Source: Alphaproteobacteria bacterium (GTDB taxonomy: Bacteria > Pseudomonadota > Alphaproteobacteria > Micavibrionales > Micavibrionaceae). Taken from it: a stretch of 64,000 bases of DNA. The notes under the pieces are model-generated. The model saw only the letters and a list, made by a program, of their open reading frames with translations. It ran no database searches and was not told the DNA's origin. Both the position numbers and the translations under genes were made by a program. The stretch lies in the NCBI GenBank assembly GCA_028289285.1, contig JANQRF010000002.1, positions 868,001 through 932,000 of the forward strand. Reading direction: 5' to 3'. This document shows positions 17,724 to 26,951 of the stretch, one piece after another (positions within the stretch are counted from its first letter, which is position 1; every line of letters begins with the position of its first letter).

Positions 17724-18663
17724 AGGTCTGGAAAAATTTTAAGCGTTCAAAATAAACCAATGGATCGTGCGGCACGACAAAATCGCCGTCTTTGTAATTT
17801 AGTTTTTCTTCAAGGCGTGAGAGTAAAAACCGCATCGCAGCGCCGCGCAGCAGCACAGGCAAAGCCGCCCGCTCTTTATCACTTAAAGGCCGCACGGCTT
17901 CATATCCTTGTATAAAAGAGCGGTAGCGTTCTTCTTCCCAGTGATTGGCGCCATTAAAACACCAGGCGGATAGAGCGATTGCCAGATCAATCAAATAAAA
18001 ATCCGTGCAAACAAAATGAAAGTCAATAACGCCGATTGCCGTTTCGCCATCATAAAAAACATTATCGTCAAAATAATCACCATGAATCGGCCCTACCGGA
18101 AGATCTTTGGGCCAGTTTTTATTCAGATAGGCCATTTCCGATTCAATCGCCGCGCATAAATCTTCCTGGATTTGGTTTGCTTGCGGGCACAGGCTTTTCG
18201 ACCACTCATTGAGTTTCTCAAACCCGAACAGGTTTGGCGCTTCATGCTCAAAACTATCGCCGACTTTATGCATCTTTGCCAAAAGCGCACCGCCTTCAGA
18301 ACAGATTTTAGGCGTATGGATCGCAATATCCCCGCATGTGCCGCGCATAAATTCAAAAATCCCGGTGGGACGGTCTTTAAAAACAGTATAGAGCGCCCCC
18401 TCTTTTGTTTTATATGTTTGCGGACAACCAACCCCATGCGCTTTCAGGTGATCGACATAGCTCAGGAAAAATCCGACATCTTCCTCACGCACGCGGTGCG
18501 GTTCAAACAATGTCACAACAAATTTTCCCTGATCCGTTTTTAAAATGAAATTGGAATTGCTGACCCCTGCCTGAATACCGACATGAGAATGATAATCTCC
18601 GATATCATAAAGCTGCAATAAGGCGTGCATTTCCGCTTCTGAAACATCCGTATACACTGCCAT
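17713..18663 (-). CDS. thrB: Homoserine kinase, ThrB (APH-fold type)
   Basis: The 316-residue protein has the aminoglycoside-phosphotransferase fold used by alphaproteobacterial ThrB. It phosphorylates homoserine on the way to threonine. The N-terminal [19 protein letters not shown] and GVSNSNFIL segments match this family, and the kinase signature is [12 protein letters not shown] followed by VIDFHF, supplying catalytic Asp and metal-binding residues. It lies between ispH (3-base gap) and rnhA (11-base overlap), so the three genes are likely one transcript. Confidence 0.95.
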   Translation of the reverse strand: MAVYTDVSEAEMHALLQLYDIGDYHSHVGIQAGVSNSNFILKTDQGKFVVTLFEPHRVREEDVGFFLSYVDHLKAHGVGCPQTYKTKEGALYTVFKDRPTGIFEFMRGTCGDIAIHTPKICSEGGALLAKMHKVGDSFEHEAPNLFGFEKLNEWSKSLCPQANQIQEDLCAAIESEMAYLNKNWPKDLPVGPIHGDYFDDNVFYDGETAIGVIDFHFVCTDFYLIDLAIALSAWCFNGANHWEEERYRSFIQGYEAVRPLSDKERAALPVLLRGAAMRFLLSRLEEKLNYKDGDFVVPHDPLVYFERLKFFQTYDG

Positions 18664-18666
18664 CTC

Positions 18667-19656
18667 CTAGGCTGCCTGGTTTTTTGTGTCGTTTTCCGCA
18701 TCGCGCAGAAGTTTTGGAATATTAAAGATGACATTTTCTTCGCGGATAGAGACTTCTTCCACACGCACGTCAAAGCGCATCCGGGCCGCTTCAATGACTT
18801 CATCCACCAGAATTTCAGGGGCAGAGGCGCCCGCCGTCAGGCCCAGCTTCTGGACCCCTTCAAACCAGGCCCAGTCAATATCGCTTGCCCGCTGCACCAG
18901 CATAGCCTGTTCACATCCATAGACTTTTGAAACTTCTACCAGGCGGTTTGAGTTAGATGAGTTCGGCGCGCCGATGACCATCAAGGCATCTACTTTCGGC
19001 GCAAGCGCTTTCACTGCTTCCTGCCGGTTAGTTGTCGCATAACAAATATCTTCTTTATGCGGACCTTTGATCGATGGGAATTTTTCTTTTAACGCCTCGA
19101 CAATCTCCGCCGTGTCATCAATAGAGAGCGTCGTTTGTGTACAATAAGCCAGATTATCTTCATCCTGAACGTTTAAAGCAGTTACATCCTCGACCGTTTC
19201 TACCAAAAGCACCGCACCCTCCGGAAGCTGGCCCATCGTACCGATCACCTCCGGATGCCCTTCATGACCGATCAGGATAATCTGCCGCCCGTCTTTATGA
19301 TGAAATTCAGCTTCCTTATGCACCTTGCTCACCAGCGGGCAGGTCGCATCAATGTAAAACATTTCGCGCGCCTGCGCTTCGCGCGGCACGGCTTTGGGCA
19401 CACCATGGGCGGAAAAGACAACGGGAGCCCCATTGTCCGGAATTTCATCCAGCTCCTCGACAAAAATCGCGCCTTTTTCTTTTAAAGATTCCACCACGAA
19501 TTTGTTATGCACGATTTCATGGCGTACATAGACGGGCGCGCCATATTTTTCCAGCGCCTTTTCAACGATCTGGATCGCCCGGTCAACGCCCGCGCAAAAG
19601 CCCCGTGGCGCCGCTAAATATATCTCTAAAGAAGGTTTCTCAGACATGAGCAGCAT
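18667..19656 (-). CDS. ispH: 4-hydroxy-3-methylbut-2-enyl diphosphate reductase
   Basis: The 329-residue iron-sulfur enzyme makes IPP and DMAPP in the last step of the MEP isoprenoid pathway. The three cluster-binding cysteines are visible in [20 protein letters not shown] and [10 protein letters not shown], and the catalytic Glu lies in the region following [13 protein letters not shown]. Length is standard. The start is either 19656 (MLLMSEKP) or the ATG three codons later at 19647; neither has a strong ribosome site. It heads the ispH-thrB-rnhA cluster, and ispA for the next pathway step is in the same window at 24445. Confidence 0.96.
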   Translation of the reverse strand: MLLMSEKPSLEIYLAAPRGFCAGVDRAIQIVEKALEKYGAPVYVRHEIVHNKFVVESLKEKGAIFVEELDEIPDNGAPVVFSAHGVPKAVPREAQAREMFYIDATCPLVSKVHKEAEFHHKDGRQIILIGHEGHPEVIGTMGQLPEGAVLLVETVEDVTALNVQDEDNLAYCTQTTLSIDDTAEIVEALKEKFPSIKGPHKEDICYATTNRQEAVKALAPKVDALMVIGAPNSSNSNRLVEVSKVYGCEQAMLVQRASDIDWAWFEGVQKLGLTAGASAPEILVDEVIEAARMRFDVRVEEVSIREENVIFNIPKLLRDAENDTKNQAA

Positions 19657-19680
19657 AAAACCATAGAAAGAGAGTATGTA

Positions 19681-20967
19681 TCAACCCTTTGCCTTAATAG
19701 CATAGCGCGCCGTGCGCACAGCATCAGACAATTTGCGTTTGGCCCGGTAGATCAGTAATTCCGCCTGTGTGGTGAGTGATTTGGACGCTCCCCGCGCGCG
19801 CAAGGCCTCCAGCGTTTCCATGATCCCGTAATAGACATGATAGGGCGTTGTGCCCGGCATATAATCGACTGCGGGTTTGAGGTCACGGGTCAGCCATTCC
19901 ACCCAGAACCCGCGTTCCTGCATATAATGGTCGTTAAAGACACTCACCATATCCGTCATCCGGTCTTTGAGCGCATCGCGGTCCGGCGCGCTGTCCAGCA
20001 TCAGGGCGCTGGCTTTAAGCATTTCTGCGAACGGCCAGATACGTTTTGTGTCTTGAACGATATGCCCATCCGCATCCAGCTCATCATAAATGCCGCCATG
20101 TTCCTCATCCCAGCCATGGTCATAGGCCCAATCTAAAAGAGTCTGACAGGTGTCATCATAACAATCCGGTGTGCCTTTCAAGATTGCATGCTTTTTCAAA
20201 AGCCAGATCCATTCGGCTGCGTGTCCGGGTTCGCAAATGATTTGCCCTTCTTCATTCCCGCGCGGGCTTAAATCACCGGTATAATATTCACTCAAAAGAA
20301 TACCGCCTGCCTGGTAAAATTTTTCAAAAAACAGATTCACAAGTTCATCTGTAAACGCGCTCCAGCGTTTATCTACCGGCCAGGTTTCGGCTGCAAACAA
20401 ACACCCTTCCAGCACATGCATATGGCTTTCGTGCCGGCGCAGGCCCGGCACAAGGTTTAACGCAGCATCCAGCGCTTCGGCATAACCCTGTTCCAGTTTA
20501 AAGTTTTCCTGAATAAAACCTAAAACAGCCTGCGCATAGTCCTGCGCGCGCTCATCACCCGTGGCGCGGTAATAATGTGAGAACGCAAAAATCACGAACC
20601 CTTGCGCATAGAAATCATAATGTGTTTCCAGCGGGTTCAAATCATCATCAACTGAAAATATAAAGCCGCCTGTTTCAGGCACGTGATACAGGTCAAGAAT
20701 ATTTTCAAAGGCCGGGGTTAGAATACCCGTTTTCAGGCGGCAGGTTTTATAGGCGCTTGCATCCGAAAAAGTCGCGAGTAAACGGCACTGTGTGAGAAGA
20801 CGGCGCTGACCTGTCAGGATCGGTTTAAAATGTTGATTGACCCGCTCATAAAAACAGTTTTGATCCGTATCCCAAAAGGCTTCATGCCATTTAGGGACCC
20901 AGCGCGCCAAAAGCCGCCCGGACAAATGCTCAACTGTTGATAGTGCTCCACGCTTATTTCGTTTCAT
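19681..20967 (-). CDS. AGE-family epimerase/isomerase
   Basis: A 428-residue protein of the N-acylglucosamine 2-epimerase/mannose isomerase superfamily with an (alpha/alpha)6 barrel. Family-like stretches include LDLYHVPETGGFIFSVDDD, QGFVIFAFSHYYRATGD, MHVLEGCLFAAETW, ICEPGHAAEWIWLL (with the conserved His) and TKRIWPFAEMLKA. The exact sugar cannot be deduced; mannose-6-phosphate isomerase-like members of this clade act on hexoses. The ATG at 20967 follows AAGAGGCG. A longer frame from 21018 would overlap the divergent deacetylase gene. Confidence 0.85.
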   Translation of the reverse strand: MKRNKRGALSTVEHLSGRLLARWVPKWHEAFWDTDQNCFYERVNQHFKPILTGQRRLLTQCRLLATFSDASAYKTCRLKTGILTPAFENILDLYHVPETGGFIFSVDDDLNPLETHYDFYAQGFVIFAFSHYYRATGDERAQDYAQAVLGFIQENFKLEQGYAEALDAALNLVPGLRRHESHMHVLEGCLFAAETWPVDKRWSAFTDELVNLFFEKFYQAGGILLSEYYTGDLSPRGNEEGQIICEPGHAAEWIWLLKKHAILKGTPDCYDDTCQTLLDWAYDHGWDEEHGGIYDELDADGHIVQDTKRIWPFAEMLKASALMLDSAPDRDALKDRMTDMVSVFNDHYMQERGFWVEWLTRDLKPAVDYMPGTTPYHVYYGIMETLEALRARGASKSLTTQAELLIYRAKRKLSDAVRTARYAIKAKG

Positions 20968-20998
20968 TTTCACGCCTCTTGCTCCAATATAACGGGGC

Positions 20999-21940
20999 AT
21001 GAGCGCAAAAACCACCATCTACACCCATCCTTTGTCCCTTGCCCATGATACGGGACCAGCGCATCCGGAATGTGCCGCGCGGATTGAAACGTTAAATACC
21101 CTGTTTTCAGAAGACGATTTCCAGGATTTTAAATTTAAAGACGCCCCTGCCGCCACACGCGACCAGCTTCTTTACGCCCATCCTGAAAGCTATATCCGGT
21201 TCATGGAAGAGGCGGTTCCGGAGAGCGGATATGCCCAGATTGACGGAGACACCATTCTCTCTCCCGGGTCTTTAGAGGCGGGCTTACACGCTGCAGGTGC
21301 AGCTTGCGCGGGCATAGATGATCTTTTGACTGACAAGACGCAACGCATTTTCTGCGCGATGCGCCCGCCAGGCCATCATGCGGAAAGCACGCGCTCGATG
21401 GGTTTTTGTCTCTTTGCCAATATCTTTATCGCCGCGCGTCATGCGCAGGAAACATATAAGGTGCCTAAAGTCGCGATTGTCGATTTTGATGTGCATCACG
21501 GCAATGGAACGGATTCCCTGGTGCGCACGCACGATCATGAAAAACACGGCGAAATTCTCTTTATCTCGTCACATCAATACCCGCTCTGGCCGATGAGCGG
21601 CGTGCCCGAAGATAATGAAGAGCATGTCCAAAACTATACCCTGCCGCCGGAAAGCGGCAGTGCGGAGTTAAGAGCGCTATATGAGAGAACTATCTTCCCG
21701 CAGCTAGACGATTTTAAGCCTGATCTGTTTCTTATCTCGGCAGGCTTTGATGCGCATCGGGACGACCCGCTGGCCAATCTGAACTGGACGGAAGAAGATT
21801 TCGGATGGCTCACGGAAAAGCTCTGCGCGATTGCAGATAAACATGCCAAAGGCCGTGTGCTGTCTATTCTAGAAGGCGGATATAATATAAACACCCTGAC
21901 GGAAAGCGTCAGGGCGCATCTTCTGGCACTGAACGCATAA
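20999..21940 (+). CDS. Histone-deacetylase-family amidohydrolase
   Basis: A 313-residue protein of the class II HDAC/acetoin utilisation superfamily, zinc enzymes that remove acetyl or acetylated-polyamine groups. The tandem active-site histidines (RPPGHHAE), the zinc-binding DFDVHHGNGT and the later LISAGFDAHRDDPL with the third ligand Asp are intact. The C-terminal LEGGYNINTL also matches. Bacterial substrates vary (acetylpolyamines, lysines), so none is assigned. Its start lies 31 bases from that of the divergent epimerase gene. A strong terminator follows. Confidence 0.93.
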   Translation: MSAKTTIYTHPLSLAHDTGPAHPECAARIETLNTLFSEDDFQDFKFKDAPAATRDQLLYAHPESYIRFMEEAVPESGYAQIDGDTILSPGSLEAGLHAAGAACAGIDDLLTDKTQRIFCAMRPPGHHAESTRSMGFCLFANIFIAARHAQETYKVPKVAIVDFDVHHGNGTDSLVRTHDHEKHGEILFISSHQYPLWPMSGVPEDNEEHVQNYTLPPESGSAELRALYERTIFPQLDDFKPDLFLISAGFDAHRDDPLANLNWTEEDFGWLTEKLCAIADKHAKGRVLSILEGGYNINTLTESVRAHLLALNA

Positions 21941-21945
21941 AGAAA

Positions 21946-21977
21946 AAAGGCGGCCCTACTTAAGGACCGCCTTTCTT
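21946..21977. terminator. Bidirectional intrinsic terminator
   Basis: AAAGGCGG-C-CCT / AGG-A-CCGCCTTT forms an 11-pair stem with one mismatch and a 5-base loop, flanked by an A-run on the left and T-rich sequence on the right. It lies between the convergent deacetylase and aquaporin genes and can serve both. Confidence 0.85.
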
Positions 21978-21983
21978 AAAAAG

Positions 21984-22691
21984 TTATTTTTTCTTCTTTT
22001 TGCCGTCGCATGAACCGCAACAGAGCACGCATTTATGCGCAAGCCCGGCCAGCACAGCCCCGGCAAGAGGCGCAGCGATAAACAGCCAGAGCTGGGAGAG
22101 GGCCCCTTCACCGACAAAGACAGCCGGACCGAGGCTTCGCGCCGGGTTCACGGACACGCCTGTAATATTGATCCCGACAATATGGATCACCACAAGCGTC
22201 AGACCGATCGCCAGCCCTGCCATCGCGGCATGGCCGCTATCATGCGTGACCCCTAAAATGACCAGCACGAACAAGAAGGTTGCAACCAGCTCAAAGAGGA
22301 AAGCGGCGTGCATGTTATATGCGCCCATATAGCCTTCGCCCCAGCCGTTCTGCCCGAGGCCGGACGCTGCAACGTCATAGCCCGCAAGCTGGCCCTGAAG
22401 AAGGGTCATCAGGACAAAAGCCCCTGCGATCGCGCCTGCACATTGCGCAGCCATATAGCGCAACATCTCGACAAGCGACATCTGCCCGGAGACAAAAACA
22501 CCCAGCGAGACCGCCGGGTTGATATGACATCCGGATATCGCCCCGATGCCGTACGCCATGGCAATCAGTGCCAGACCGAACGCAAAGGAGATTCCCAAAA
22601 TGCCGATACTGTCTCCTGCTATGGCCGCGGCGCCGCACCCAAATAGCACAAGCGTGAATGTACCGATAAATTCAGCTATTTCTTTTTTCAT
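21984..22691 (-). CDS. aqpZ: Aquaporin Z-like water channel
   Basis: The 235-residue MIP-family protein has six membrane segments and both pore NPA motifs: SGCHINPAVSLG and GVSVNPARSLGPAV. The arginine after the second NPA and a His in the second half (VVIHIVGI) give the narrow water-selective filter of aquaporins, not the wider glycerol type. The C-terminus ends in an unusual Cys- and Lys-rich tail (CVLCCGSCDGKKKKK). Confidence 0.93.
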   Translation of the reverse strand: MKKEIAEFIGTFTLVLFGCGAAAIAGDSIGILGISFAFGLALIAMAYGIGAISGCHINPAVSLGVFVSGQMSLVEMLRYMAAQCAGAIAGAFVLMTLLQGQLAGYDVAASGLGQNGWGEGYMGAYNMHAAFLFELVATFLFVLVILGVTHDSGHAAMAGLAIGLTLVVIHIVGINITGVSVNPARSLGPAVFVGEGALSQLWLFIAAPLAGAVLAGLAHKCVLCCGSCDGKKKKK

Positions 22692-22718
22692 GATTAAACT
22701 CCATCTGTTGTGAGAAGG

Positions 22719-22741
22719 ATGCAGGGAAGGACTCCCTGCAT
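22719..22741. terminator. Perfect 9-bp hairpin, possible weak terminator
   Basis: ATGCAGGGA-AGGAC-TCCCTGCAT is a perfect stem-loop between the aqpZ start and the end of the deiminase-like gene. No T-run follows on either strand, so it may be an RNA-stabilising or rho-assisted end for the upstream minus-strand gene. Confidence 0.45.
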
Positions 22742-22787
22742 ACGCGATTATGTCATGAGTCGGGGAAGCGGCAAACTTGGCGCACGC

Positions 22788-23822
22788 TTAAAAGACATAA
22801 TCCAAAAGCTTGCGGGCGCTCTCTCCGCGCAGCTGCCAGGACATGCAGCGCACGCCGCCGCCCATATGGCAGACCTGTTGAGAAGCCACGGGGACAACCT
22901 CACGGCCGGTTACAGCCCTGACCTGCTTCAATGCAATCTTGTCTTCTGCGATCCCGAATTGGGGCAGATAGACCCGCTCCGGCGTCACCAGCGCGTTTGT
23001 GTATAACCCGCAGGCGGACCCGAAACGCTCATCATAAATCTCAGAATCATCATAGGGCGTGACAATTTCATGGATTTTTACCTCCGGCAGGCCGCGCTTT
23101 AAATCTGCTTTTAATTGCCGCGCATAATCCGCATCTTCCGGATAGCTATTGATCACCAGGGTATTTGTATCGACAAAGCTTACCACCCCGTCCGCATGTT
23201 CAAGCCCGCCCTGCTCATCGGCTTCGATAAACGCAACATGATCAATACCCGGCATGACTGTTAATATTTCCCGGGCGCGCGTTTCAGACAGCTTGTTATC
23301 TGCCAGGAACTTTGTACTCATCACGACATTACCGGCATAATCATCAACAAAATTACCGCCGTCATTGATGAAATCGCTTTCCTCAAAATTGAGCCCGGTC
23401 TCTTCCAGAAAAGCTGCAAGCACGTCCTGAACAATATCGGCTTCGTCCTGGCTGCCGCCCTGCCCGGCGGCACTGTATCGGAACATGACAGGCGCGGATG
23501 CATTGGAGGGCGCAAAATCACGCATCCAGATGTCCTGCATTGGGGCAGACACAACCTTATCCGCCCCGAGGGCTTCTACATATTGCCTGTAAAAATCCGG
23601 GCTTGTGAGAATAAGGACTTTATCCCCGTGGGCTTCAATCTGCCGGGCGTACTCAATATGAAACGCGAGAATATCTGGAGCGGCATCCTTATAGTAAGAG
23701 TCCATGCCGGCCGGGGAAGCCAGAACAATTAATTCCGCGCGAACGGTGTTTGCCATGCTTGCCCCCGTCAGCAGGATGAAAATGAAAAGAAGAACAGGAC
23801 GCATCGCCATAAGCGATAGCAT
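22788..23822 (-). CDS. Exported agmatine deiminase/peptidyl-arginine deiminase-like protein
   Basis: The 344-residue protein has an N-terminal signal sequence (hydrophobic PVLLFIFILLTGASMA, about residues 9-24) and the guanidine-modifying fold of the PAD_porph/agmatine deiminase family. All catalytic positions are present: Asp102 in IWMRDFAP, the DGGNF loop at 154-158, His209 and Asp211 in LEHADGV, and Cys326 in GGGVRCMSWQ. Agmatine deiminases are cytoplasmic, so an exported form suggests action on extracellular arginine compounds or protein C-terminal arginine, as in Porphyromonas PPAD. No polyamine genes are adjacent. Start choice among three nearby ATGs (23822, 23810, 23804) is open. Confidence 0.85.
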   Translation of the reverse strand: MLSLMAMRPVLLFIFILLTGASMANTVRAELIVLASPAGMDSYYKDAAPDILAFHIEYARQIEAHGDKVLILTSPDFYRQYVEALGADKVVSAPMQDIWMRDFAPSNASAPVMFRYSAAGQGGSQDEADIVQDVLAAFLEETGLNFEESDFINDGGNFVDDYAGNVVMSTKFLADNKLSETRAREILTVMPGIDHVAFIEADEQGGLEHADGVVSFVDTNTLVINSYPEDADYARQLKADLKRGLPEVKIHEIVTPYDDSEIYDERFGSACGLYTNALVTPERVYLPQFGIAEDKIALKQVRAVTGREVVPVASQQVCHMGGGVRCMSWQLRGESARKLLDYVF

Positions 23823-23840
23823 AAAACTGCCATGAAAAAA

Positions 23841-23865
23841 CCCCCGGTCTATGCGGGGGCTTTTT
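23841..23865. terminator. Bidirectional intrinsic terminator
   Basis: CCCCCG-GTCTATG-CGGGGG with A6 before and T5 after gives a strong stem-loop between the 51-aa gene and the deiminase-like gene, both on the minus strand. As it lies downstream of the 51-aa gene, it separates the two transcripts. Confidence 0.85.
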
Positions 23866-23882
23866 AGAAAATAATCTTTGTT

Positions 23883-24038
23883 TTAATGCTGTGTCACATC
23901 CTCGCGGCGCAGGCGCGGGCGCAAGGAAAGCTGCCGGTTCACGGCCTGTTTGTGAAGCTGTTTTTTGGCTTTGGACACGCGCCAGGACACAAAATCCAGC
24001 GCTTTCAGAGGTGTCTGCTCAAGTTTTTCTGTGTTCAT
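23883..24038 (-). CDS. Small basic orphan protein, 51 aa
   Basis: On the minus strand, ATG at 24038 is preceded by GGAGGG at the right spacing and opens a 51-codon frame ending TAA at 23883, directly before a strong terminator. The product (starting MNTEKLEQTPLKALDFVSWR) is highly basic, with no membrane segment and a C-terminal half rich in Arg, Lys and Gln. I do not recognise it. The good ribosome site, the terminator and the divergent position from xseB make a real gene likely. Confidence 0.6.
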   Translation of the reverse strand: MNTEKLEQTPLKALDFVSWRVSKAKKQLHKQAVNRQLSLRPRLRREDVTQH

Positions 24039-24127
24039 GTCAAAACCCTCCAGATTTAATAATTATGTATAGTTTCAGTATACCGCAAACCTGCCCGTTC
24101 CAGAGTCGCTAAGATTACCGATCTGCC

Positions 24128-24156
24128 TTGTGAAAATGGCATATCTGGATTACACT
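24128..24156 (+). promoter_or_regulatory. Probable promoter of xseB-ispA-nadE
   Basis: TTGTGA (24128-24133) and TACACT (24151-24156) are separated by 17 bases and lie 37 bases upstream of the xseB start, in a stretch with no gene on the plus strand. Confidence 0.45.
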
Positions 24157-24193
24157 CCCGCTGCTTTAAAATGAGGGCCCAATAGCAAATAAG

Positions 24194-24433
24194 ATGGCAA
24201 ACACCGTTGAAAAAATGAGCTTTGAAGATGCGCTGGCCGAGCTGGAAAGCATTGTCCGCGACCTGGAAAGCGGAAAAGCCCCGCTAGATCAAAGCATTAG
24301 CGCCTATGAGCGCGGTATTGCTTTAAAGAAACATTGCGAAAGTAAGCTGCGTGATGCACAACTCAAGATTGAAAAAATCAATCTCGGGCCGGATGGTAAA
24401 ATCTCCACGCAACCTGTTGATATTGAAGATTAA
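24194..24433 (+). CDS. xseB: Exodeoxyribonuclease VII small subunit
   Basis: A 79-residue helical subunit. The signature [20 protein letters not shown] followed by the second helix ([25 protein letters not shown]) is diagnostic of XseB, which binds multiple copies to XseA for single-strand DNA degradation. The xseA gene is not in the window. It is followed after 11 bases by ispA, the common alphaproteobacterial order. Confidence 0.96.
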   Translation: MANTVEKMSFEDALAELESIVRDLESGKAPLDQSISAYERGIALKKHCESKLRDAQLKIEKINLGPDGKISTQPVDIED

Positions 24434-24444
24434 AGGATAAATTT

Positions 24445-25356
24445 ATGGCCCCGTCCCCCAGAGAAGCCTCTTCGGCCCTGCAACAAGCTTTGGATGAAAG
24501 CGCGACCGCGGTCAATAAGACCATTCAGCGGCTCCTGCCGGAGACCGATCTGGCCGAATCGCGACTCTATGATGCGATGCGCTACGGGGTGATGGGCGGC
24601 GGAAAACGCCTGCGGCCCTTCATGGTCATGCAATCTGCACGGCTTTTTAATGTCGACCCGTCCCGCGCCCGGCGCGTGGCCGCCGCCGTGGAACTTCTTC
24701 ATTGTTATTCTCTCATCCACGACGATCTCCCGGCCATGGATGATTCAGATATGCGCCGGGGGCAACCCGCCGTGCATCGCCGCTTTGATGAAGCCACTGC
24801 TATTTTGGCAGGCGATGCGCTTTTGACCCTGGCCTTTGAAGTCCTCTCCGACCGGGATACGCACCCCGATCCGCATGTGCGCGTAGAACTTGTCCGCAAG
24901 CTGGCAGAGGCATCCGGCGGGCACGGCATGGTCGGCGGGCAGATGCTGGACCTGATCGGTGAAAATGAAGAATTTGATCTTGGCACCATTTCCCGCATGC
25001 AGCGTATGAAAACAGGCAAGCTTTTTGCCTTTGCCTGCGAAGCCGGCGCGATTTTGGGCCGCAGTGATGACAAACATAAAAAGGCGCTGTGTAATTACGC
25101 TTTTGATCTTGGTTTGGCCTTCCAGGTCACGGATGATGTTTTGGATGTGGAAGCCGATCCGGCCGATACGGGAAAACCTGCCAATCAGGACGGTCCGGCA
25201 AGTAAATCAACATTCGTGTCTGCAATGGGAAAAGAGCAGGCCAAAGCCCGCGCTGAAATGCTGATCCATCAATCGATCCGCCACCTGCATATTTTCGAAG
25301 GCCGCGGCGAAATGCTTAAAGAACTTGCCATGTATGTCCTGGAGCGCCGGGCTTAA
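24445..25356 (+). CDS. ispA: Farnesyl diphosphate synthase-type polyprenyl synthetase
   Basis: A 303-residue prenyltransferase that condenses IPP with allylic diphosphates. The first Asp-rich motif is DDLPAMDDSDMRRG and the second lies in FQVTDDVLDVEAD; both can bind the Mg2+-diphosphate. Residues before the first motif (YSLIH) and the GGKRLRPF loop match short-chain, farnesyl-type enzymes. It lies between xseB and nadE with no gaps of note, so the three form one operon. A dxs gene, which follows in some relatives, is absent. Confidence 0.94.
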   Translation: MAPSPREASSALQQALDESATAVNKTIQRLLPETDLAESRLYDAMRYGVMGGGKRLRPFMVMQSARLFNVDPSRARRVAAAVELLHCYSLIHDDLPAMDDSDMRRGQPAVHRRFDEATAILAGDALLTLAFEVLSDRDTHPDPHVRVELVRKLAEASGGHGMVGGQMLDLIGENEEFDLGTISRMQRMKTGKLFAFACEAGAILGRSDDKHKKALCNYAFDLGLAFQVTDDVLDVEADPADTGKPANQDGPASKSTFVSAMGKEQAKARAEMLIHQSIRHLHIFEGRGEMLKELAMYVLERRA

Positions 25357-26949
25357 ATGACCGCCCTGCCGACATTCATCCTCGCCCAGATCAACCCGGT
25401 CGTAGGCGATCTTGGATATAATTTCGGCAAGATTTCAGATGTCTGGGCGGAGCATGATGCGAATGACACAATCATTGTCTTTCCCGAACTTGTGACCTGC
25501 GGCTATCCGCCCGAAGACCTTGTCCTGAAAAGTTTTTTCATGGAGCGGATTGAGGCGCATATTGACGACCTCCTCATCCAAAGTAAAAAACACAAAAGCT
25601 GGGTCACTCTGCCGACCCCGCATCGTGAGAGTGGAAAGCTTTATAATGCTGCGCACCTGATCGGCGACGGTCAAATTCAGGACACGGTGCTCAAACACTG
25701 CCTGCCCAATGAAGATGTGTTTGATGAAAAGCGTATCTTCACCCCCGGCCCGCTGCCAAAACCTGTTACTTATAAAGGTACAAAACTCGGCCTGATGATC
25801 TGTGAAGATATGTGGTGGCCGGAACCTGCGGCGGCTTTAAAAGAAGCAGGCTCAGAGATTTTAATTGTTCCAAACGGCAGTCCGTTTGATGCAAATAAAC
25901 AAAACCAGCGTTACGATCTTGCGCGTGAGCGTATCAGTGAAACCGGCCTACCACTGATATATCTCAATCAGGTCGGCGGACAGGATGAACTTGTCTTTGA
26001 CGGCGCGTCTTTTGTGATGGATGCGCAAGGCACGATCACATATGAAGCGCCGCAATTTGAGGAAAGCATCACCGCATCAGATTCTCCCTCCTCATCTCAA
26101 AAACTTGGAGAAGAAGAAACACTTTATAAAGCCCTGATCCTTGGCCTGCATGATTATGTGGTGAAGAACAACTTTCCGGGTGTGTTAATTGGTCTGTCCG
26201 GCGGGATTGACAGCGCGCTCTCTGCTGCGATTGCCGTGGATGCACTTGGAGCTGATAAGGTCCGCTGTATTATGATGCCATCTCCTTATACCTCGAAGGA
26301 CAGTCTGGAGGATGCAAAAGAGTGCGCCGCCCTTTTAGGGGTTTCCTATGAAAGCATATCCATTGAGCCTGCCATGGAGGCTTTTACACAAATGCTGCCG
26401 GATCTTTCCGGTACGGCGCACGAGAATATGCAATCGCGTGCCCGCGGTCTGACCCTGATGGCGCTATCAAACTCAACAGGCCATATGGTGCTCTCCACGG
26501 GCAACAAATCTGAAATGGCGGTCGGCTATGCCACACTCTATGGTGATATGTGCGGCGGGTTTAATGCCTTAAAAGATCTCTATAAAATGCAGGTCTATGC
26601 GCTTTCAAAATGGCGGAATACGAAAAGCGCAGTCATCCCGGAGCGGATCATCACCAAAGCTCCGTCTGCAGAATTAAAACCGGACCAGGCCGATCAGGAT
26701 AGTTTACCGCCCTATGAAACACTGGATGATATTCTTGAATGTCTCATCGAACATGATATGGGCCTGTCCGATATCACTGCCCGCGGGCATGATTTGGAGA
26801 CCGTCAAGCGCGTCTGGACGCTTCTTGACCGCGCCGAATATAAACGCCGCCAGGCCCCGCCGGGTGTCAAAGTCACCACCAAAGCCTTTGGCAAAGACCG
26901 CCGCTATCCCATTACCAACGGGTTTACGGGGAATATTGAAAAAGCCTGA
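25357..26949 (+). CDS. nadE: Glutamine-dependent NAD+ synthetase
   Basis: A 530-residue two-domain enzyme. The N-terminal glutaminase (nitrilase-like, about residues 1-250) has the Glu-Lys-Cys triad in FPELVTCGYP, LKHCLPNEDVF and MICEDMWWP. The C-terminal synthetase domain carries the PP-loop LSGGIDSALSAAIA and LSTGNKSEMAVGY, and ends with SAELKPDQADQDSLPPYETLD and a KRRQAPPG segment. It amidates deamido-NAD+ to NAD+. Its ATG directly follows the ispA stop codon. Confidence 0.96.
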   Translation: MTALPTFILAQINPVVGDLGYNFGKISDVWAEHDANDTIIVFPELVTCGYPPEDLVLKSFFMERIEAHIDDLLIQSKKHKSWVTLPTPHRESGKLYNAAHLIGDGQIQDTVLKHCLPNEDVFDEKRIFTPGPLPKPVTYKGTKLGLMICEDMWWPEPAAALKEAGSEILIVPNGSPFDANKQNQRYDLARERISETGLPLIYLNQVGGQDELVFDGASFVMDAQGTITYEAPQFEESITASDSPSSSQKLGEEETLYKALILGLHDYVVKNNFPGVLIGLSGGIDSALSAAIAVDALGADKVRCIMMPSPYTSKDSLEDAKECAALLGVSYESISIEPAMEAFTQMLPDLSGTAHENMQSRARGLTLMALSNSTGHMVLSTGNKSEMAVGYATLYGDMCGGFNALKDLYKMQVYALSKWRNTKSAVIPERIITKAPSAELKPDQADQDSLPPYETLDDILECLIEHDMGLSDITARGHDLETVKRVWTLLDRAEYKRRQAPPGVKVTTKAFGKDRRYPITNGFTGNIEKA

Positions 26950-26951
26950 AT

